Shown here: positions 33,205 through 44,617 of the stretch, piece by piece
Layout: each line of letters opens with the position of its first letter
Numbering within the stretch: the first letter of the stretch is position 1
Source: Nemophila menziesii
Taxonomy: Eukaryota > Streptophyta > Magnoliopsida > Boraginales > Hydrophyllaceae
Assembly: GCA_029959085.1 (NCBI GenBank)
Contig: JARWIR010000039.1
Coordinates: 3,844,001-3,908,000, forward strand
DNA: 64,000 nt
Direction: 5' to 3'
Position numbers and translations under genes: made by a program
Notes under the pieces: model-generated
What the model was told of the DNA's origin: nothing
The model's input: only the letters and a program-made list of their open reading frames with translations
Databases searched by the model: none

Positions 33205-36105
33205 TTTCTTCTTGATGTAACCTCCCTGTTAGGGTGTGAGGTTTTTCGGATCAACCAATCAAAACTTGAATGTTTTCCTGCATCGTACCTCGATTATATT
33301 GCCTAGCAGTAAATGGTCTGATCAATGCAGGTTTGTAGTTCCGAGAGTTCTTCTTGGGAATAGGAGTGCTATTAGATTCACTTTATCATCCTCCCCAAAC
33401 TCATCGTGTTCTTTCTTCATCATAGTTTCTCTTGGGATCTTTGCAGTCACGCCCTTGGCTACACTTTGGATCATAGATACATTTTGTACCTTTTTTATAT
33501 TCATGTTTCCCAAAACGTAGAATGGTTGGGATTCATCATTTATGCTCAAGGTCACTGATCATGCGTGTACGTTGATCATTGTGCGCCTAGTTGCCAAGAT
33601 GGATGTCCCAGTATTAGAGGAATGTTCTTATCCGCATCGTAATCAAGTATAATGAAGTCTTTATGTATAATAAGGTCACATACTTGTACCAATACACCTT
33701 CGATCACTCCCCACAAGCATGCCAATGAACGGTACGTCATTTGAAATATGACATAGGTCGAATTTGCTTCTATAATACCCAACTCATCGAATATACTCTT
33801 AGGCATGAGATTTATACGCAATCCTAGGGCTGTGAACGAGCCAGCCGAGCCGAATAGTAGATGTGAAGACTTGTTTACTTGTTTATAGATTTAAACGAGC
33901 CAAACTCGAGCTCGAGTCGAGCTGTGAAGTTAGTATTCGAGCTCGGCTCGTGAGAATTTTTCAAAGCTCGAGCACAGAAGCTCGTTTAAAAGTGTTCCGA
34001 GCTCGAAAATGTTATTTTATCTCAGATACTGGAATTAATTATAATATATATTGTCGAAAATCTTTTAATTTATATATTTTTAGTTAGAACATAATTGACT
34101 CTTGTAAACTATCATTAAATATAATCACATACTTTCTCTTTGGATTGTTAGATTTTGAATGGTCTGGTATAATTGAGTAGGTAGAGGGAGAGAGTGAAAG
34201 GTAAGTGTTGGGATAAGATAGGTTTTTGAATAAAGTAATTAGTTTTAAATTTTTGAATTATCAAATATTAGAAAAATATATTCAATAGATATTTATAACT
34301 TGATTATATGTTTCACGAGTCTTTTTGAAAAGCTCGCGAGTAGGCTCGGTTCGGCTCGTTTAACAAACAAACTCTTTTTTAGGCTCGAGCTCGGCTTGTT
34401 TAATATAACAAACGATCTCGAGCCGAACTTTTTTTGAGCTAAGCTTTTTTCGACCCAATCTCGAGCTGTTCGGGAGCGTCTTATTTCATTTATAGCCCTA
34501 CTCGATCCCAAGTCACTTAACGCTTTGTCATTAAATGTACCAACGATCTTGATTGGAAGGTTAAAACCTCCCAAATCTTTGAGCTTAGGTGAAAACTTTA
34601 TTTGTACCTTGGCATATATCTCCTTAGTTAATGCCACGGTGTCCAACTCTGCAAATTTTCTCTTCTTGGAGAGTGTCTCCTTAAATAATCTCAAGTATTT
34701 AGCCATATTCTTGATGGCTACGAGTAGGGAAATATTGATTTTAAGTTAACTCAACATCTCAGTAAATTTCTTGTACTCAGAGTCATCGTTCTTCTTGGCA
34801 ATCATTGATGAAAACGGTGGTGGACGAAATTCTTGTGACGGTGGTTCCACTCTCGTATTCTCTTGAACTTTTGGAGTTTCCACTAGTATATCGGACAATT
34901 CGTCTTCCATCTCTTCCACCCAATCTTCAACTATTACCTCATCTAGATATGGTTTGAGCGGCTATTTTTCTTTGATAATATCTACTTCACGGGACACCAC
35001 TAGTGGTGGTGTTACTACCTTTCCACTTTGAAGGGCGATAGCCTTACATGATTCATAGCCACCTTCATCATCACCATTCTGAAGCAACTTGACATCACCG
35101 TTCGTACCTTGTGTGAGTAGATGTTGAAAAACCTTGGAGATGTACGTCATTTGTTGTCCCAATACTTCCAACATTGCATCGTGAGATTTTAACATCTCCT
35201 TGAATCGAGTGTATTTTCATCATATAATAACATAAATTTGTTCAAAGTTATTGCTAAATCAGTAGTGCTATACCTTCTTGTGGATAGGCAGGGAGTGCCT
35301 TCTGAGCAAGATTCTCCGCGTATGCATTATATACGGGTTTTGGTGGAGCTTGATTACCGTAACCTTGTCCCCATTGCTGGTGATTTTGAGGCCTAGGTTG
35401 ATAATTGTTCCCTTGAGGTCGTGGTTGATATGAATTTCCTTGATACACATTGCTTTGTTTCACCGCCCCTGTTGGATTTGACCACTAAAGACTTGGATGA
35501 TTGTTCCCTCGATTAGACACAAAAAATATAGTCTGTGTGTTATCGGGCACTCTTCCCAAACATGATCAAACACACCGCGAAAAGAACACTCCTCAATACT
35601 CACTTTGAATTGATCCCCTTGATTAGCATTCATATATAGTTGTTTCACCTTGTTCTCAAGAGCATCAATTTTAGCATTCAATGCTGTCTCGGTGTCTACA
35701 TGTAACTTACTTCTCTCTGAAACACAAATTGGTGCTCTTACGAATTGCCAACTCATCTCATTCATGAATACTCGGTCTAACATTCCAAATGCATGATTTT
35801 TTCGACCATCATAAAACATCCTCCCCACAAGATATCTATATTTTCCTTTAAAATAGCCTTGAGACTTATGCAAAACATGCTCAATTGTAATTCGGGTGTG
35901 TAGCCGTGTAGCGGACATTTCTTCAAACATGCTTGGAACCTTGTCCACACTTCTCCTAATGATTCATTTTGTTCTTGACGGAAACTTGCCAAGGTTAGTT
36001 GAGCACTCAATCACACACTCTGATCGTTCCACTCACTAGCGCCCCCAGTTAGAATTAATGGGAAAATGAAGAGATTCATATGTTTTTGAGTGAAACCTTG
36101 GGTGA
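33205..36105 (-). pseudogene. gag: gag-protease gene of R4 (main part), fused to an integrase tail
   Basis: Continues from 44618-45058 across R5. Order on the minus strand: Gag core ('SLGEVWTRFQACLKKCPLHGYTPELQLSMF', in pieces), zinc-knuckle trace 'CSFRG' with H and C but the second C changed to R, a Q/N/P-rich linker (35254-35463), coiled coil (34962-35195), pre-protease region (34293-34706, 'KKRKFAELDTVAL'), protease 'DLGS' interrupted by the MITE, then 'INLMPKSIFDELGI', 'LILGHPSW' and 'FYVLGN'. The end 'KNLTP' plus 'GGYIKKKN' (with one stop) matches the R5 tail 'NHLTHCWGGYKKK'. Many stops and shifts; not functional. Confidence 0.75.
33825..34500. mobile_element. hAT-type MITE in the R4 protease
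   Basis: Terminal inverted repeats TAGGGCTGTGAA (left) and TAGGGCTATAAA (right, reverse complement), with subterminal clusters of GAGCTCG/CTCGAGC motifs and an AT-rich centre. The flanks CGCAATCC (33817-33824) and CTCGATCC (34501-34508) agree in 6 of 8 bases, fitting a decayed 8-bp hAT duplication. No transposase. It sits in the codons of the protease active site. Confidence 0.85.
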
Positions 36106-36110
36106 TGTAT

Positions 36111-37604
36111 TGGTGGGGGCAAAGGTGTGATAAATAAATAGATAAATAAAGATAATAATAAAGAGCACACACCCTTGAGAACCACGGAACTCACTGCAAG
36201 TATCACAGATCGTTTGCAAGTTTTAATGATAAGTCAAGTTCGTTCGCAGGGATTGTATCCGTTAGATCTACTTATATTTAACAAGCGTAGATGAATTTAT
36301 ATGTTTTAGAATAAAATATAAAACTAGAAATAAATATCTGATATGAAATAAACAAATATGAATGTAGATAAATAAATATGAATGTAAGTCTAATAGATTA
36401 GGATTACTAATATGAGTCTATTACTAAATCGTTATTCTAACCTGTCACAGATTAAGCATTATATATTAACCAGGATTCTAAATTCTACCTAGCCTTCTAG
36501 GCTTAGGAGCAACCTCTCCACTACTAGGGATTCCTAAGTAATGATTGGTGATTAAATCAAACCTTAATGGCTATCTAGTTAGGCAAGGGATCAAAACTAG
36601 ACGATTATGTGGTGTTGTCAATAACTAAGAATAATCCTAAGATTGGCCAAATCTAAGGTAATAAGTCAAAACACATAATACAATATACGCCAAGCTTAAT
36701 CAATTAAAATAACCAAATAGTATTTAAAGACAAAATAATAATCCAACAACTAAAAGTAAACTTACAGAATAAAAGCTTAGAAATATGGGTTGAGAATAGA
36801 TCTATAGCTAATTACTCTAAATATAGAGAAGGTGAGATGTAGAAGAGGGGTTGTCAGTCTCCAATCTTCTTCTTCTTGTCTTCTTCTACAGGTCAGCTTG
36901 CTTCTTGAATGAATAGCTTGATTCTAAGGATGAATATTAATGTAAAGGACTAAGCTATTGTTTATAATTTAAGCTAATGTTTAGAACTGAGCAAGGACAT
37001 GTTTACAATGGTATGAGGGTGTATTTATAGGTATCTTGGAAGCCCTAATTCGTTTTCTTGAAGGAGAAGTAAGTGGTGGACTCCAAGCCCAACTCAAATT
37101 CGTAACCCTAAAAACATGAAATCAGGTCCGATCTTCTTTTGGCTCTAACAGCTTCGATATTCATCCGTTTGACGCGTGTGAATATACCAAATTGATCGTC
37201 TCGGAAAGCTCTTCAACTTTGCTCTTGACCGTTTCTCCAAATTTCTCACCGTTTTTTGAGATATAAGCTGATTTGTGGTCGTAGGTGCAAAAATTCAGGA
37301 TTAAGGCAGGTTTTCCTTTTCCATGTTTTTAGCTTTTATTTCCTTATCTCCAATTACCATGCTTATCTCTTTCCATATCTTGTAGTCTTTGACTTGGAAT
37401 CTAATCAATCTCCATAATTATCTTTAAAGCTTCACACTAAATAAATAATTAAACCCAATATGCTCTAAAAATATTATTTTACTAAATCAAGACTCAAAAT
37501 AGGAAAGTGTAGCATTTCTCAAGAAAATCGACTATAATGACTTCTAAAACACTAAAAATGATGTCTCATCCTAATATAAATCTATCACAAATGAGGAGAC
37601 ATCA
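36111..37604 (-). repeat. 3' LTR of R5
   Basis: TGGTGGGGGC ... GGAGACATCA in plus; TATA box 37020-37029. Nearly identical to the 5' LTR. Confidence 0.95.
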
Positions 37605-37640
37605 AGACCCCCAACTCAAAGTTGTATCGTCCCGATACAA
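37605..37640 (-). promoter_or_regulatory. R5 polypurine tract and adjoining hairpin
   Basis: Tract 37605-37617 (sense GAGTTGGGGGTCT). Hairpin arms TTGTATCG (37622-37629) and CGATACAA (37633-37640), loop TCC, as in R1. Confidence 0.85.
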
Positions 37641-39179
37641 TAAAGATAAAAACAAAGGGAAGTATCTAAATACACACCTAGGTCAATTAAGCACAGAAGA
37701 CAGAAGATAGAAGAATATGGAGAATAGACTCAAAGCACCTACTCAGAAAATTTCATGTAATAATATTTAAAAACTACATACCTGTACACTTCTCATATCC
37801 ACAGTCAACACGGCTTGAATTCAAGATCAGATTAGTTTCGCAATGTAAGAAGGATTGGGACTTTACTCAGTTCCCCAAGGAAGCTATAGATTGTTCATCG
37901 AACCTTACTAGTATCCAAAGATCCACTCAACTACTCTCTATTGGCTTAATCACTTCTCGATTACATAGCCAAGAATCAAAAGGTCTTTAAGGTTGTAATG
38001 TAGGCTTAGGGACGGTATGATAAGTATATTTGGATAATTTGGAGTGAGCTTTTGGCTCTCTCCTCACTAGCCATCAACGAATCGCCCTAGAGCTTGAGTT
38101 ACTCTCATAAAACGTTTCTCACTCAACCCAATGAATTCCTTGATGCACAATTTAGCATCCCCAATAACCCAATTGAAGCATAAGATGTTCACTTAAAAAT
38201 TCCACTTTGCCGGTCCGAATATATATATTTTCTTTTCAAATCAATTTCTTTAGCTATGACTCTTTTTAATGATGAGATATCACGCTATTTTTTCATATAT
38301 ATATTTTTATGCCCTTATTGGCAAATTTAGCTCGTAGCTTCTTTTTCGTTCACTATTACCCCGGCAAAGGGTTACAATACAAATCTGTGAAACATCATCA
38401 CTTTTAAGAACAGAGCACAATTAATAAGCTCAAAATCCCATCCCAATAACAATTCCCATAATGGTGGACCCACCACCCCAAACTCAAGCTCTAAAACAAC
38501 TGTCTATGCATTGCGATTCGAGTGCGGGTCATATGGAAAAGTCCTATAATCTAAAGGGATATGGCTTATAATGTGTTTAAATAAAAAGGCTTTAGAAAGG
38601 CTAGAAGGGGCTGAGAAGGATATAGCATATAAAATCAAAAATCACAAGGTGAGAAGGTATAAAAAGGCTTCAAGGGCTTCAATATGAAAGAACCGCCTTA
38701 ATCACTTTCTACACTATGCAATTTCGTTATTTTCTTACCTTTAGCACTTTCATCAAAAGGTTTTCGTCACTAGCTTGGATCTCACGGCCTACACACTTCT
38801 CAAGGTTCCCTGAGATCGAACATACTTTCTATCGCATTGCTCACTAATCTTTTCTTTACTATCAATGTGTGTTTTCCTGCAAATACTTCAAAGCATACAA
38901 AATAAAATAGCTCATAAACATACTACTTACTATCATTAACTTACCGAGTTTATGCTTTTAAGCTATTAAACACACTCTACATACATCTAAACCGTCAAAA
39001 ATTTTAATTTTACCTAAATATAGAAAAATGGAGATGAGAGACAACGAATCCCCACACCCCCAACTCAAAAATGAGCCGTGTCCCCACGACTCGAAAAGAC
39101 TCGAAAATAAAATAAAAGAAATTAAAATTTTAGCACATATTGCACATTAAAGAAAAGGTAAGGAAGAAAGAAAACATAC
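37641..39179 (-). other. R5 3' untranslated region
   Basis: No frame. Perfect 9-bp long-range stem: CTTTGCCGG 38205-38213 with CCGGCAAAG 38361-38369. Hairpin 39073-39092, arms GAGCCGTG and CACGACTC (one wobble in element RNA). Other blocks match R1 and R2 in order, such as 'GAGTGCGGGTCATATG'. Confidence 0.7.
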
Positions 39180-39670
39180 TCTTCGAGGCTATTTACCTCG
39201 CCTGATCAATACCCGGAATAGGGTGCAGTGCTTTCCATGTATGAAAACTTCTATGCATCACCAATTTCGCATTCCCTTCTTATGCTCCATCCCAATCAAT
39301 CACACTCTAGAAATCTCTTGTTTATCTTCTTCCAACTTTGTTCTTGAATAATCTCTCATGTGACAGTTGTTCATCCGAGAATATGTTTTGAACATAGCTA
39401 CTAGCGTCCCAGAAGCTTTTGTTCATCTTGGGTAGATGGATATTGACTGTAGAGGTTGTGGTGTCTTCCTTATGAAAGTTAAAACCTTTTTCTTCTTTGA
39501 ATTTACCACAGCTAGCTTTCCTCTATTCTCTTGATCCGATTTACCTTGTAATTTATTCCCAAACTAGTACCCATCTCAATTGAAATCTTCTAGATCTTAC
39601 CCAATACCTTGCTTTGATTCTTCATATCCCATACACTTGATAATATCTCTATTCTCTTCATCATCTCTTT
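39180..39670 (-). pseudogene. Envelope-like ORF remnant of R5
   Basis: Two ends of the gene with the middle deleted and the frame broken. The N-terminal part (about 39450-39670) matches the R1 remnant ('TGTAGAGGTTGTG' and 'CACAGCTAGCT' runs), and the start context at 39661 equals that of R6. In contrast to the gag frame of the same element, which is intact, this gene is dead. Confidence 0.6.
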
Positions 39671-40094
39671 TGACCCCCAACTCAAAGCTATGAACACTCT
39701 CGAAATTTGTACTTTATGATCATAGGTGGAACAAGCTTTATTTTGGTTAGGAAAGGTGTTAGGATGACAATTCTCCATGTGGGTATGATGGAATCAAGCT
39801 TTAATGGTGCGGGTTTAAGGATTTTTAGAAAAAGATGTTGAGATTCATGGGTTTGATTCTTGGTTTCTAGGTATCTTGATATGATTTGGGTGCTTGAATC
39901 TTCTTTGTAATGATGTAGGGAAGGATTTGGATGAGAATTCATGGTGATTTGGTGATGTTTTGATGTTAGGTGAAGGTTTGTTGGAGCTTTAATGGAGTTG
40001 GGAGAGTTCTGGAGAGGAGAAAGAGGCTTGAGGTTTATGAAATTCGGAATTAATAGCTCTATATCTCTTTTATAAGCTCAACCCGTAACTTTCT
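39671..40094 (-). other. R5 AT-rich spacer
   Basis: No frame. Homologous in wording to 5801-6234 of R1. Nothing else seen. Confidence 0.45.
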
Positions 40095-40445
40095 CTCTCT
40101 GACGGCGTGGCGCGGTATACCGGAACATCTGATGATCAAAAAAATTTTAGCTTCTGGATAAAACCCGTGGTAGGACCTCGTGGTACGGGTTTTTGAGCTG
40201 CGGACCATGGTCCGGTGTACCGCGGGGGTGCTCCGCGCCTCCTACGTCAAAAAACCCGTGGTAGGACCCCGTGGTACGTGTTTGTGCGGTGCATGGCGCG
40301 GTATAGGGTCCGGTATACCGGACCCATCAGCTATATTTTTTTTTCGTTTCTGGATAAAACCCGTAGCTCTACCCCGTGGCACGGGTTTTTACCATGCGGT
40401 GCACCGCGGCTAAGGTACGGTGTACCGCACCTGGCAAAAACCTCC
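40095..40445 (-). repeat. R5 palindrome-rich GC block
   Basis: Contains several CGGTATACCGG or CGGTGTACCG motifs and repeats of an 'AAAACCCGTGGTAGGACC' type unit. 40306-40325 is a perfect 20-base palindrome, GGGTCCGGTATACCGGACCC. 40310-40351 equals a stretch in R2. Confidence 0.8.
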
Positions 40446-40674
40446 CCAACAGCTAGATCTCGAAAAGTTATGCAGTTTAGGCTCAAAAATCACCTGATTC
40501 CGACATCCGAGCGCAAAGATATTACTTGCCGAAGTTTCTGTCTGAAAAAAATTTTGTTCGCCTCCCTAACTCGATTTCTCCAATACCTAATCATCAAAAA
40601 CACTAATACCTTCCTCAAATATGCAATATTAACTAAACTAAACTAAAACTAAAACATAAAAACATAAAAATTAC

Positions 40675-40738
40675 TATGGGATGTCTCCCAAAGGGCACTT
40701 TTGTTTAACGTCTTTCAAAGTTAGACGAGTTACCTCGG
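40675..40738 (-). other. Conserved post-ORF block of R5
   Basis: ATGGGATGTCTCCCAAAGGG, then 'CACTTTTGTTTAACGTC' and 'GAGTTACCTCGG' in plus. It touches the stop of the gag-protease gene. Confidence 0.7.
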
Positions 40739-42997
40739 TTATTTCTTTTTATAGCCTCCCCAGCAGTGAGTGAGATGATTAACACTTACCAAATCGAGCT
40801 TGCAACCTTTGATAGCCTTGATTTCGACCACTCCTTCTGAGATAATTTGCGTGATAACATAAGGTCCCTTCCAAGAACTGCTCTGTTTGGGGTTGGGAGG
40901 TTTCCATGCCACCTCGTCTCCTATCCCAAACTCAATTTTTTTCTCTATGGTTTCTTGGAGACTTTCAGGTTCTGGCTTCTTGGTTACTGCTCTGATTGGA
41001 TATAGTTCTTTTGACTTCTTTTTCCTCTTCTTTCCCGAAACATAGAATGTTTCAGCGTTATCTTTAATACTAAGAGTCACGGTTCCTTCATTCACATTCA
41101 CTATAGTATCGCTGGTGGCTAGGAATGGACGCCCAAGAATGAATGGGACGTTCTTATCTGCTTTGTAGTCAAGAATAATAAAGTCCGTTGGAATAACAAG
41201 GTTACCTACTTGAACGAGTACATCCTCTATTACTCCCCACGGCTTAACTGTAGAGTGATCCGCAAGTTGTAAGACTACGGATGTCGGTTTCGCTTCACTA
41301 ATACCAATCTTCTTGAATACACTTTTGGGCATGATATTCACACTTGCCCCTAAATCACACATGGCTTTTCCATGAAATATACCACCTATTTTGATTGGGA
41401 GATTGAAACTTCCCGGATCTTTACGCTTCGGTGGTAATCTTCTTTGAACTCGTGCTGATACCCCTTCGTTGATTGCTACAGACTTGGCTCTTGTGAATCT
41501 TTTCTTATTAGAGAGTGCCTCCAGAAAGAATCGATCATAGTTTCTCCTTCCTTCCATAGCTTCGAGTAAAGGGACGTTAATTTTCACTTGTTTTAACGCC
41601 TCTATACACTTCTGATGTTGCTCCGTGGGATAGTGGCAATGTATGGGTGTTTGTCTTGCTCTACTTCTCTCTTCAATTCTTGGTTCATCAACCACTCTTG
41701 GCTTCTTTCTTTTATCTGGTTCAACTTCTTCAACCCAATCTTCAACAATTATCTCATCTAAGTTCATCCGACTTACGTTTGACTTGTTTGGTATAACATC
41801 CCCTTTTGAGGGAGATGGTAGTGCTTCGGTGATTATCTCACCGTGTTCTTTAATCTTTTGAGCTTGAAGACTAATAGTCTTAACCTTGTCGTCAACGTAT
41901 TGGATCTTCTTCATGTTAGTAGTTGTATCTTGGGTCAATTGTAGGAGTTGACTTTGCATCTGTTCAATGATTGTAGTGAGCTGCATCACATTCTTCTCTA
42001 AAAGTTGATTATGTTGTTTAAGATCTTGGTTCTGTTGTTGCAGGCTTTGCACTACTGATGCATCGATCTTTGATTCAAGTCTGCTCATATTTTCCTTCGA
42101 GAAGTTGATGAATTGACTAATAGTCTCTTTTAACTCAGTAATCTCTTCTTGAGGACGTGATTGAGCTTGACTTACATTATGCACAGTATAGCTCGGAGGT
42201 TGATCAGCTTGATTTTCATAGGCTTGCTCTTGTAGGTATAACTGTTGAGGTGGCTTTGGGATGCTTTCCTTAACAGTTATAGCGAGTTGTTGTATTTGAT
42301 CTTGCAAGCTTGAAATCCTCGCATCTTCTTCTTCGTTAGTGGTAGGAGTTTTTCCTTGTGGCCAACTCATGTTGTTCTCAATGATTGTTTCCATACCACT
42401 TTTTACTTCTTTTGGATCCATAGAGACAAAATTTCCACGACCCATATTATCTGCTCTCAGCCTTGACTCTCTATCGAGTCCATTATAGAACATGGATAAT
42501 TGTAATTGTGGCGTGTATCCATGTAGTGGACATCTTGCCAACATCTTTTGAAATCTTGTCCATGCTTCACCAACACTCTCTCCGGCTTCTTGTAAGAAAT
42601 TTGTAGGCTCCAAGAGTTCATTCACTCGCATACTTGTAGGATAAAATTTATCAAGGAATCTTTCTTGAAGCTTGTCCCAATCGGTTATTAGCTCGGGAGG
42701 TTGATCATCGAACCAATCGCTTGCTTTCCCGGTCAAGAAAAATTGAAACATTAAATAATACATCTGTTCTTGCGTAACACCTTCATTAATGTAGGCATCA
42801 CAAAATTGCATGAATTTTTGAACAGATCTGACCGGATCTTGATTTATATCACCATTAAATTTCCCATAGCTCGTGAATTGATTAATTAAGTCAGGATCAG
42901 GCTTGAATCTAACGGCTTGGATAGTTGGGACGCGAATCCCAATGCGTTGAACTCGGAATTTACTAGGTAGACCTAGCTCTAACCGTTGATTATCCAT
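40739..42997 (-). CDS. gag-pro: Gag-protease-integrase-tail fusion protein of R5
   Basis: A single open frame of 752 codons, starting about 105 bases after the primer site. Residues ~40-230: Gag core ('KASDWFDDQPPELITDWDKL', 'GESVGEAWTRFQKMLARCP', 'MFYNGLDRESRLR'). ~235-400: linker with long coiled coil and no zinc knuckle. ~410-540: acidic 'IVEDWVEEVEPD' and the pre-protease region. ~540-650: retropepsin-like domain with 'CDLGASVNIMP' (aspartate near 547) and 'FILGRPFLA'. From ~688 the chain is 'FGIGDEVAWK', 'WKGPYVITQ', 'VNHLTHCWGGYKKK', which aligns with the GPY/F module and last residues of the R6 integrase. So the whole reverse transcriptase, RNase H and integrase core have been removed in frame. 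The intact frame and near-identical LTRs suggest the protein was functional until recently. It probably builds particles and processes itself, but cannot copy or integrate DNA. Confidence 0.92.
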   Translation of the reverse strand: MDNQRLELGLPSKFRVQRIGIRVPTIQAVRFKPDPDLINQFTSYGKFNGDINQDPVRSVQKFMQFCDAYINEGVTQEQMYYLMFQFFLTGKASDWFDDQPPELITDWDKLQERFLDKFYPTSMRVNELLEPTNFLQEAGESVGEAWTRFQKMLARCPLHGYTPQLQLSMFYNGLDRESRLRADNMGRGNFVSMDPKEVKSGMETIIENNMSWPQGKTPTTNEEEDARISSLQDQIQQLAITVKESIPKPPQQLYLQEQAYENQADQPPSYTVHNVSQAQSRPQEEITELKETISQFINFSKENMSRLESKIDASVVQSLQQQNQDLKQHNQLLEKNVMQLTTIIEQMQSQLLQLTQDTTTNMKKIQYVDDKVKTISLQAQKIKEHGEIITEALPSPSKGDVIPNKSNVSRMNLDEIIVEDWVEEVEPDKRKKPRVVDEPRIEERSRARQTPIHCHYPTEQHQKCIEALKQVKINVPLLEAMEGRRNYDRFFLEALSNKKRFTRAKSVAINEGVSARVQRRLPPKRKDPGSFNLPIKIGGIFHGKAMCDLGASVNIMPKSVFKKIGISEAKPTSVVLQLADHSTVKPWGVIEDVLVQVGNLVIPTDFIILDYKADKNVPFILGRPFLATSDTIVNVNEGTVTLSIKDNAETFYVSGKKRKKKSKELYPIRAVTKKPEPESLQETIEKKIEFGIGDEVAWKPPNPKQSSSWKGPYVITQIISEGVVEIKAIKGCKLDLVSVNHLTHCWGGYKKK

Positions 42998-43101
42998 CTA
43001 AAATCCTGAGAAAGACTAAAACAAAAAGAAAGCGTAAAACTGAAAACAAATAAAAACTTCTACACAAAATAAACACAAAATAGATTTAACTTAAAGATAA
43101 A

Positions 43102-43119
43102 TCCCCGGCAGCGGCGCCA
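43102..43119 (-). other. R5 primer-binding site (tRNA-Asp)
   Basis: TGGCGCCGCTGCCGGGGA in sense, perfect over 18 bases. Confidence 0.92.
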
Positions 43120-43125
43120 AAAACT

Positions 43126-44617
43126 TGGTGGGGGCAAAGGTGTGATAAATAAATAGATAAATAAAGATAATAATAAAGAGCACACACCCTTGAGAACCAC
43201 GGAAATCACTGCAAGTATCACAGATCGTTTGCAAGTTTTAATGATAAGTCAAGTTCGTTCGCAGGGATTGTATCCGTTAGATCTACTTATATTTAACAAG
43301 CGTAGATGAATTTATATGTTTTAGAATAAAATATAAAACTAGAAATAAATATCTGATATGAAATAAACAAATATGAATGCAGATAAATAAATATGAATGT
43401 AAGTCTAATAGATAGGGATTACTAATATGAGTCTATTACTAAATCGTTATTCTAACCTGTCACAGATTAAGCATTATATATTAACCAGGATTCTAAATTC
43501 TACCTAGCCTTCTAGGCTTAGGAGCAACCTCTCCACTACTAGGGATTCCTAAGTAATGATTGGTGATTAAATCAAACCTTAATGGCTATCTAGTTAGGCA
43601 AGGGATCAAAACTAGACGATTATGTGGTGTTGTCAATAACTAAGAATAATCCTAAGATTGGCCAAATCTAAGGTAATAAGTCAAAACACATAATACAATA
43701 TACGCCAAGCTTAATCAATTAAAATAACCAAATAGTATTTAAAGACAAAATAATAATCCAACAATTAAAAGTAAACTTACAGAATAAAAGCTTAGAAATA
43801 TGGGTTGAGAATAGATCTATAGCTAATTACTCTAAATATAGAGAAGGTGAGATGTAGAAGAGGGGTTGTCAGTCTCCAATCTTCTTCTTCTTGTCTTCTT
43901 CTACAGGTCAGCTTGCTTCTTGAATGAATAGCTTGATTCTAAGGATGAATATTAATGTAAAGGACTAAGCTATTGTTTATAATTTAAGCTAATGTTTAGA
44001 ACTGAGCAAGGACATGTTTACAATGGTATGAGGGTGTATTTATAGGTATCTTGGAAGCCCTAATTCGTTTTCTTGAAGGAGAAGTAAGTGGTGGACTCCA
44101 AGCCCAACTCAAATTCGTAACCCTAAAAACATGAAATCAGGTCCGATCTTCTTTTGGCTCTAACAGCTTCGATATTCATCCGTTTGACGCGTGTGAATAT
44201 ACCAAATTGATCGTCTCGGAAAGCTCTTCAACTTTGCTCTTGACCGTTTCTCCAAATTCCTCACCGTTTTTGAGATATAAGCTGATTTGTGGTCGTAGGT
44301 GCAGAAATTCAGGATTAAGGCAGGTTTTCCTTTTCCATGTTTTTAGCTTTTATTTCCTTATCTCCAATTACCATGCTTATCTCTTTCCATATCTTGTAGT
44401 CTTTGACTTGGAATCTAATCAATCTCCATAATTATCTTTAAAGCTTCACACTAAATAAATAATTAAACCCAATATGCTCTAAAAATATTATTTTACTAAA
44501 TCAAGACTCAAAATAGGAAAGTGTAGCATTTCTCAAGAAATCGACTATAATGACTTCTAAAACACTAAAAATGATGTCTCATCCTAATATAAATCTATCA
44601 CAAATGAGGAGACATCA
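43126..44617 (-). repeat. 5' LTR of R5
   Basis: TGGTGGGGGC ... GGAGACATCA in plus; TATA box 44035-44044. The terminus pairs with an inverted copy: TGATGTCTC 44572-44580 with GAGACATCA 44609-44617. Confidence 0.95.

Larger units (their letters stand above)
36111..44617 (-). mobile_element. R5: young non-autonomous Athila-type element
   Basis: LTRs 36111-37604 and 43126-44617; duplication TGTAT at 36106-36110 and 44618-44622; primer site 43102-43119; polypurine tract 37605-37617. I count about seven substitutions and two single-base indels between the LTRs, so the insertion is recent. Its one long gene is an intact fusion of Gag, protease and the integrase tail; reverse transcriptase, RNase H and the integrase core are missing. 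It interrupts the R4 gag. Confidence 0.96.
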
